DNA from: JAIBJP01 sp035601195
GTDB taxonomy: Bacteria > Actinomycetota > Thermoleophilia > Gaiellales > Gaiellaceae
Reading direction: 5' to 3'
Length of the DNA stretch: 18,849 nucleotides
Assembly: GCA_035601195.1 (NCBI GenBank)
Contig: DATNOU010000077.1
Coordinates: 1-18,849, forward strand
Below, piece by piece: positions 15,787 through 18,849 of this stretch (the first letter of the stretch is position 1; each line of letters opens with the position of its first letter). Under the pieces are notes generated by a model. The model was given only the letters and a program-made list of their open reading frames with translations, was not told the DNA's origin and did no database searches. The position numbers were made by a program, and so were the translations under genes.

Positions 15787-16113
15787 GTGAACCGCAAGCT
15801 CGTCGTCTTCGTGCCCCGTGAGGCGCTCAACAGCGTCCGCGAGGCGCTCTTCGCCGCGGGCGCGGGCCGGATCGGCGACTACCAGCACTGCTCCTGGTAC
15901 GGGGAGGGCACAGGCACGTTCCTCGGTGGAGCATCGACCTCACCGAATGTAGGGCGGGCGGGGAAGGAGGAGCGGGTCGCAGAGTTGCGCCTCGAGACGG
16001 TCTATCCCGCCGAGCTCGAGGTCGAAGTCGTCCGGGCCCTGCGGCAGGCGCACCCCTACGAAGAGCCGGCCTTCGACCTCTACGAGCTGCTCGAACGGCC
16101 GGAGCCGAGCTGA
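15787..16113 (+). CDS. YqfO / NIF3 C-terminal-like protein, stand-alone
   Basis: 108 aa, starting MNRKLVVFVPREALNSVREA (GTG 15787, set by TATGGT and the family start). Key stretches are LFAAGAGRIGDYQHCSW, EGTGTFLGG, PNVGRAGKEERVAELRLETV and a C-terminal ALRQAHPYEEPAFDLYEL. HPYEEPAFD and GRIG-x-Y-x-x-C are the hallmarks of the PII/CutA-like domain inserted in NIF3-family proteins such as Bacillus YqfO. Here it is a separate protein with no metal-binding NIF3 core. Stand-alone copies are known, with unclear function; regulatory ligand or metal binding is the usual guess. It overlaps the RNase HI gene (CTGA), so the two are probably one operon. Confidence 0.8.
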   Translation: MNRKLVVFVPREALNSVREALFAAGAGRIGDYQHCSWYGEGTGTFLGGASTSPNVGRAGKEERVAELRLETVYPAELEVEVVRALRQAHPYEEPAFDLYELLERPEPS

Positions 16114-16511
16114 AGGCGAAGCTCTCGACCGACGGCGGCTCCCGCGGCAACCCCGGCCCCGCCGCCTACGGCTACGTGCTCGAGACCGAGGACGGCACGG
16201 TGCTCGACGCGCGCGGCGAGACGATCGGCGTGGCCACGAACAACGTCGCCGAGTACAGCGGCCTGATCGCCGGGTTGGAGTCGGCGATCCAGCGTGGCGT
16301 GACCGAGCTCGAGGTGGTTTCGGACTCCGAGCTGCTCGTCAAGCAGATGCGTGGCGAGTACAAGGTCAAGAACGAGGCACTGCGAGAGCTCGTCGCTGAG
16401 GCCGAGGCGCTGGCACGCAGGCTCGGGAAGGTGGCGTACACCGCCGTCCGACGCGAGCACAACGAGCTGGCCGACAGTCTCGTCAACGAGGCGCTGGATT
16501 CGGCCGCATGA
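16110..16511 (+). CDS. Ribonuclease HI family protein, CTG start
   Basis: 133 aa. It cleaves the RNA strand of RNA-DNA hybrids, with two metal ions in the active site. The four acidic positions are all visible: Asp in STDGGSRGNPG (residue 8), Glu in NNVAEYSGL (about 46), Asp in VVSDSELLV (about 71) and Asp in HNELADSL (about 121). The length suits the compact bacterial and archaeal RNase HI group without a hybrid-binding domain. The first ATG or GTG in frame (16176) would delete the first catalytic Asp. The only sensible start is CTG 16110, which overlaps the previous stop (CTGA) and has GGAG 5 nt upstream. It ends 25 bp before the tRNA-Gly gene. Confidence 0.9.
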   Translation: MKAKLSTDGGSRGNPGPAAYGYVLETEDGTVLDARGETIGVATNNVAEYSGLIAGLESAIQRGVTELEVVSDSELLVKQMRGEYKVKNEALRELVAEAEALARRLGKVAYTAVRREHNELADSLVNEALDSAA

Positions 16512-16520
16512 GGTCGCGGC

Positions 16521-16526
16521 TATACT
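16521..16526 (+). promoter_or_regulatory. -10 box TATACT of tRNA-Gly
   Basis: TATACT 10 nt before the 5' end of the tRNA; no convincing -35. Confidence 0.5.
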
Positions 16527-16536
16527 TTCCCCGCTC

Positions 16537-16610
16537 GCGGATGTAGCTCAGTTGGCTAGAGCGTCTGCTTGCCATGCAGAAGGTCGTGGGTTCGAATCCC
16601 ATCATCCGCT
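16537..16610 (+). tRNA. tRNA-Gly (anticodon GCC)
   Basis: 74-nt cloverleaf. Acceptor GCGGATG / CATCCGC with discriminator T, D arm GCTC...GAGC, anticodon stem TCTGC / GCAGA with loop TTGCCAT (anticodon GCC), T arm GTGGG-TTCGAAT-CCCAT. The 3' CCA is not encoded. Confidence 0.95.
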
Positions 16611-16615
16611 CCTCG

Positions 16616-16642
16616 AAAACGCCCCGCAAATGGGGCGTTTTT
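16616..16642 (+). terminator. Intrinsic terminator after tRNA-Gly
   Basis: AAAACGCCCC, loop GCAAAT, GGGGCGTTTTT: a stem of at least 8 bp followed by a run of five T, 5 nt after the tRNA. The clearest Rho-independent terminator in the window. Confidence 0.92.
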
Positions 16643-17265
16643 GCCGCCAGGAGTTGCGCCGCAGAGGAGGGCCTGGGGCAGGGTTTGGGGCAGGTTTGTT
16701 CCCGCCGGCACTCAGAGGAGGCGACATCGGAGCCAGCCGTGCAGCTGCAGAGCGGCACGTTCAGATTCATCCAGCTCCACCATGTGAGGTGAAACGTGCC
16801 CGTCCGCGGAACGGGATACGTTACGCTCGAAGCTCGCGCCGGCCGAACCGGAATCAGTGGCGGCGACGGTTCAGAGGCTGCACTCGACGCCCCTCCTCCA
16901 AGCCGGTGCGGTGACACCCGTTCGGGTGGCGGGCTTCTCGGGGAAGACCTTCGACGCTACCGTCGTCGGCATCAGCAGCGAACGCGGCACCTCTGAACGA
17001 ATCGGCTGGGTATCTGGGTGTTGCCGGCGCCGCCTTTCTCATCACCCCGCCGAAGCGGCCTGCATTCGACCGAGTCTGGCCAGAAGCTCGAACGAATCGT
17101 CGAGAGGACTCGAAGCTCGGGCGGCGCACGCCCCCAATGAGACCGATCGACGACCGCAGGGACTCGGCTCGGCGGATGGGACCTAGTTTTAGCGGAACCC
17201 CGCGCCTCAGAGGGAGGATGTCCCGTTCGTCGTGGAACTTCGCGACGGCGGTCCCGGGTGGAAGG
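16643..17265. other. Gene-poor stretch between tRNA-Gly and the regulator
   Basis: About 620 bp without a convincing intact gene. Near the left edge there is a direct repeat of GGGGCAGG (16676 and 16688 region). A possible protein remnant lies around 16857-16990. Other frames are open only over short distances and lack starts. It could be the scar of an element that once used the tRNA-Gly 3' end, but no copy of the tRNA end is seen. Confidence 0.4.
16857..16990 (+). pseudogene. Possible remnant of a secreted protein
   Basis: One frame gives VQRLHSTPLLQAGAVTPVRV, then AGFSGKTFDATVVGISS. From memory this resembles a segment of actinobacterial secreted or lipoprotein-type hypotheticals that have a helix, a PVxV strand and a GGFSG-x-x-xD strand. 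The frame continues past 17000 into arginine- and serine-rich sequence with no likeness to anything, and no signal peptide or start precedes it. It is best read as a decayed fragment. The resemblance is weak. Confidence 0.3.
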
Positions 17266-17385
17266 TCAGACGGTGACGAGAATAGCGGCCTCCTCGGTGG
17301 GGGACGGGATGGGTGCTTCGCCGAGGTCACGTTCGATCGCGACGGCGAGCATGCAACAGCCCACCGGTACCACGGGAACGCTCAT
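17266..17385 (-). CDS. 39-aa ORF coupled to the regulator stop (uncertain)
   Basis: The ATG at 17385-17383 overlaps the TGA of the upstream regulator gene (ATGA). The product, MSVPVVPVGCCMLAVAIERD followed by LGEAPIPSPTEEAAILVTV, has a short hydrophobic N-terminal half with adjacent cysteines and an acidic Pro-rich second half. Third-position GC is about 74 percent by hand count, a little below that of nearby genes. There is no ribosome binding site of its own, so it would depend on translational coupling. No family recognised. It could be chance. Confidence 0.3.
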   Translation of the reverse strand: MSVPVVPVGCCMLAVAIERDLGEAPIPSPTEEAAILVTV

Positions 17386-18849
17386 CGCGGCGCTGCGTCC
17401 TGAAGCTCGGCGAGTCGCGTCTGCGCGCGCTGCGCCGAGACGCGGTTGCCCTTGCGCTCGTAGCGCGCGAGCGCCTGCTCGAGCGCCTCGGTTGCTTCCT
17501 TGGGGCGGCCGGCGAGCGACAGCACCTCGGCGAGGTCGACGTAGACGTTGCCTTGCGAGTCGAGCATGTCGGTCTCCTCGCCCATCGCGACCGCCTCGCT
17601 CGCGAGCCGTTCCGCCTCGGCGTGCTCGCCGCGGCGCGCGAGCACCTTCGCCCTGACCTGCCGCCAGAGCATCTGCGTGATCACGTCGTCGCTCGCGCCG
17701 AGCTCCGCCGAGCGGCCGGCCCAGGCCTCTGCTTCCTCGAGTCGGTCAAGCGCGTAGAGCACGTGCGCGAGCCTCCCGGCCGCGGTCGAGAGATAGCCCT
17801 TTTCCCCCAGCTCGTCGAGCAGCCTGCACCCTTCTTCCCCGAGCTCGGCGGCGGCCGCGGGATCGCCGGCCCAGAGCTCGACATCGACGGACTCGATGCC
17901 GGTCGTCACCGCGAGCATGATTCCCCCGCCGCGCTCGGCCTGCTCCGCACGGGCTTCGGTGAGGATCGCGCGCGCCTCGTCGAAACGACCGAGCATCGCC
18001 AGCGCCCCGGCCCGGTTCGAACGGAGCAAGAGATCCCGCCCTGCGCGTGGCTCGTTCTCGTCGAGCCACGCGAGCACATCCGACACTGGGGTCGTGCCGT
18101 AGAAGCGACAAGCAGAACGCCACCCCAAGAAGTGCTGTAGGAGGCCCGCCTGGCGGGCGTGGGCGGCGGCCCGCTCATATGCCTCCAGGCTTGCGTCCAT
18201 CTGCCCGCGCTGGAACGCCACCTCCCCGAGCGCGTGGCAGGCAGCGTGGAGAGCGAGGTGGTCGCCCGCGGCCTGGAACACGGGCAACGCCTCCTCGGCG
18301 AGGACGGCCAGCTTCTCGGTCGCGTCCTCCGGATCGAGGGACGTGCGGATCAGGCCTGCCTGGATCCTCCCGCACAGCTCACCGACGTGGTCGCCCGCAG
18401 CCGAGGCCCTTTCGGCGAAGGAATCCGCGCGCCCGAGCGCCTCGCCGCCCTTGCCTCCCCAGAACAGGGCCTCGACGAGGTCGACCTCGAGGGCGAGGTC
18501 GACCTCGGCCGGCGGTACGAGCGCGGCGGCGCGCTCGAGCAGGCTCACGGCGGCGCTGTAGTCCGCCCGGAACTGCGCGCGCCGGCCGGCGGCGGTCAGG
18601 CGGCGCCGCGCCGCCGCTGCCAGCGCCTCGTCGGAGGGCAGCCCGAGCTCGGCGCGGTAGCGGCAGACCTGCTCGAGGTGGTAGCCGAGGATCTCGTCCA
18701 GCTCGACGAGCTCGGCGCCGTGCTCCTCCAGCCAGGCGGCGAAGCGCTCGTGCAGCTCCGCTCGCACCGCCTTCGGGAGCGCGTCGTAGGCGGCGTCTCG
18801 GATCAGGAGGTGACGGAAGCGGAAACCGTCCTCGCCCGCGAGGTGGGAC
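17382..18849 (-). CDS. C-terminal part of a TPR-rich regulatory ATPase (cyclase/LuxR type), 5' end off the window
   Basis: At least 489 residues; the gene enters from the right edge and stops at TGA 17384-17382. The first visible part reads HLAGEDGFRFRHLLIRDAAY, then ALPKAVRAELHERFAAWLEE, and later ILGYHLEQVCRYRAELG. This is the end of the AAA-type (STAND/AAA_16) module found in adenylate-cyclase-linked and LuxR-type regulators, where FRH-x-L-x-RDAAY and GYHLEQA are recurrent. The rest is a long array of TPR-like helix pairs of 34-40 residues (for example ACHALGEVAFQRGQMDASLE, VRAKVLARRGEHAEAERLAS and YVDLAEVLSLAGRPKEATEA), ending QTRLAELQDAAPR. No DNA-binding helix-turn-helix follows, so the output domain, probably a nucleotide cyclase, would be N-terminal and outside the window. 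The internal GTG at 18767 is not the true start because the motif continues upstream. Confidence 0.82.
   Translation of the reverse strand, partial: SHLAGEDGFRFRHLLIRDAAYDALPKAVRAELHERFAAWLEEHGAELVELDEILGYHLEQVCRYRAELGLPSDEALAAAARRRLTAAGRRAQFRADYSAAVSLLERAAALVPPAEVDLALEVDLVEALFWGGKGGEALGRADSFAERASAAGDHVGELCGRIQAGLIRTSLDPEDATEKLAVLAEEALPVFQAAGDHLALHAACHALGEVAFQRGQMDASLEAYERAAAHARQAGLLQHFLGWRSACRFYGTTPVSDVLAWLDENEPRAGRDLLLRSNRAGALAMLGRFDEARAILTEARAEQAERGGGIMLAVTTGIESVDVELWAGDPAAAAELGEEGCRLLDELGEKGYLSTAAGRLAHVLYALDRLEEAEAWAGRSAELGASDDVITQMLWRQVRAKVLARRGEHAEAERLASEAVAMGEETDMLDSQGNVYVDLAEVLSLAGRPKEATEALEQALARYERKGNRVSAQRAQTRLAELQDAAPR

Noticed and set aside
16857..17186. Intact 109-aa gene after tRNA-Gly
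   Set aside because: Only the first 45 residues look protein-like; there is no usable start or signal peptide and the rest is low-quality sequence. Kept only as a possible remnant.

Overview
The window is high-GC DNA that reads as chromosome of an actinobacterium-like organism, most plausibly a deep-branching lineage such as Thermoleophilia. This placement is an inference from three things: a WhiG/FliA-type sigma factor, an EF-G2-like GTPase lacking the usual switch residues, and many genes whose GTG or ATG lies only 6-7 nt after a TANNNT box, which suggests leaderless mRNAs. No rRNA or other phylogenetic marker is present to settle it.

Left region (1-3755): an accessory array. Seven copies of a GC-rich repeat (core GGCGTTCGGCTCGC, full unit about 48 bp with GGGCCGGG / CCCGGCC arms) divide it into units of about 250-760 bp. 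From unit 2 on, most units hold one short plus-strand ORF with its own TANNNT box close to the start: an 18-aa and a 52-aa leaderless ORF, a small secreted protein, a frameshifted small membrane protein, a frameshifted and shortened Wzz-like chain-length determinant, and a 63-aa conserved-looking hypothetical. No recombinase is visible in the window. The array ends against the 3' end of a tRNA-Trp gene (minus strand), a classical island boundary.

Backbone, 3756-11048: tRNA-Trp with a terminator; a 62-aa two-helix membrane protein; a WhiG-like sigma factor; then a carbohydrate uptake locus. The solute-binding protein and two permeases run rightward, with a strong hairpin between the binding-protein and first permease genes. 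They converge with overlapping stop codons on a leftward pair, a GH13 alpha-glucosidase and a MalK/MsmK/UgpC-type ATPase. Together these would bind an alpha-glucoside (trehalose- or maltose-like), import it using the ATPase, and hydrolyse it in the cytoplasm.

Backbone, 11049-16642: a divergent promoter region leads to an EF-G2-like GTPase overlapping a four-cysteine putative zinc protein. Then come a 74-aa arginine-rich small protein, an aldehyde dehydrogenase, a stand-alone YqfO/NIF3-C-terminal-like protein, and RNase HI (apparently with a CTG start). These are followed by tRNA-Gly(GCC) and a textbook intrinsic terminator.

Right end (16643-18849): about 620 bp with no convincing intact gene, including a possible remnant of a secreted protein. 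Next is a possible 39-aa ORF coupled to the stop of a large leftward TPR-rich regulator. That regulator's N-terminal part lies outside the window.
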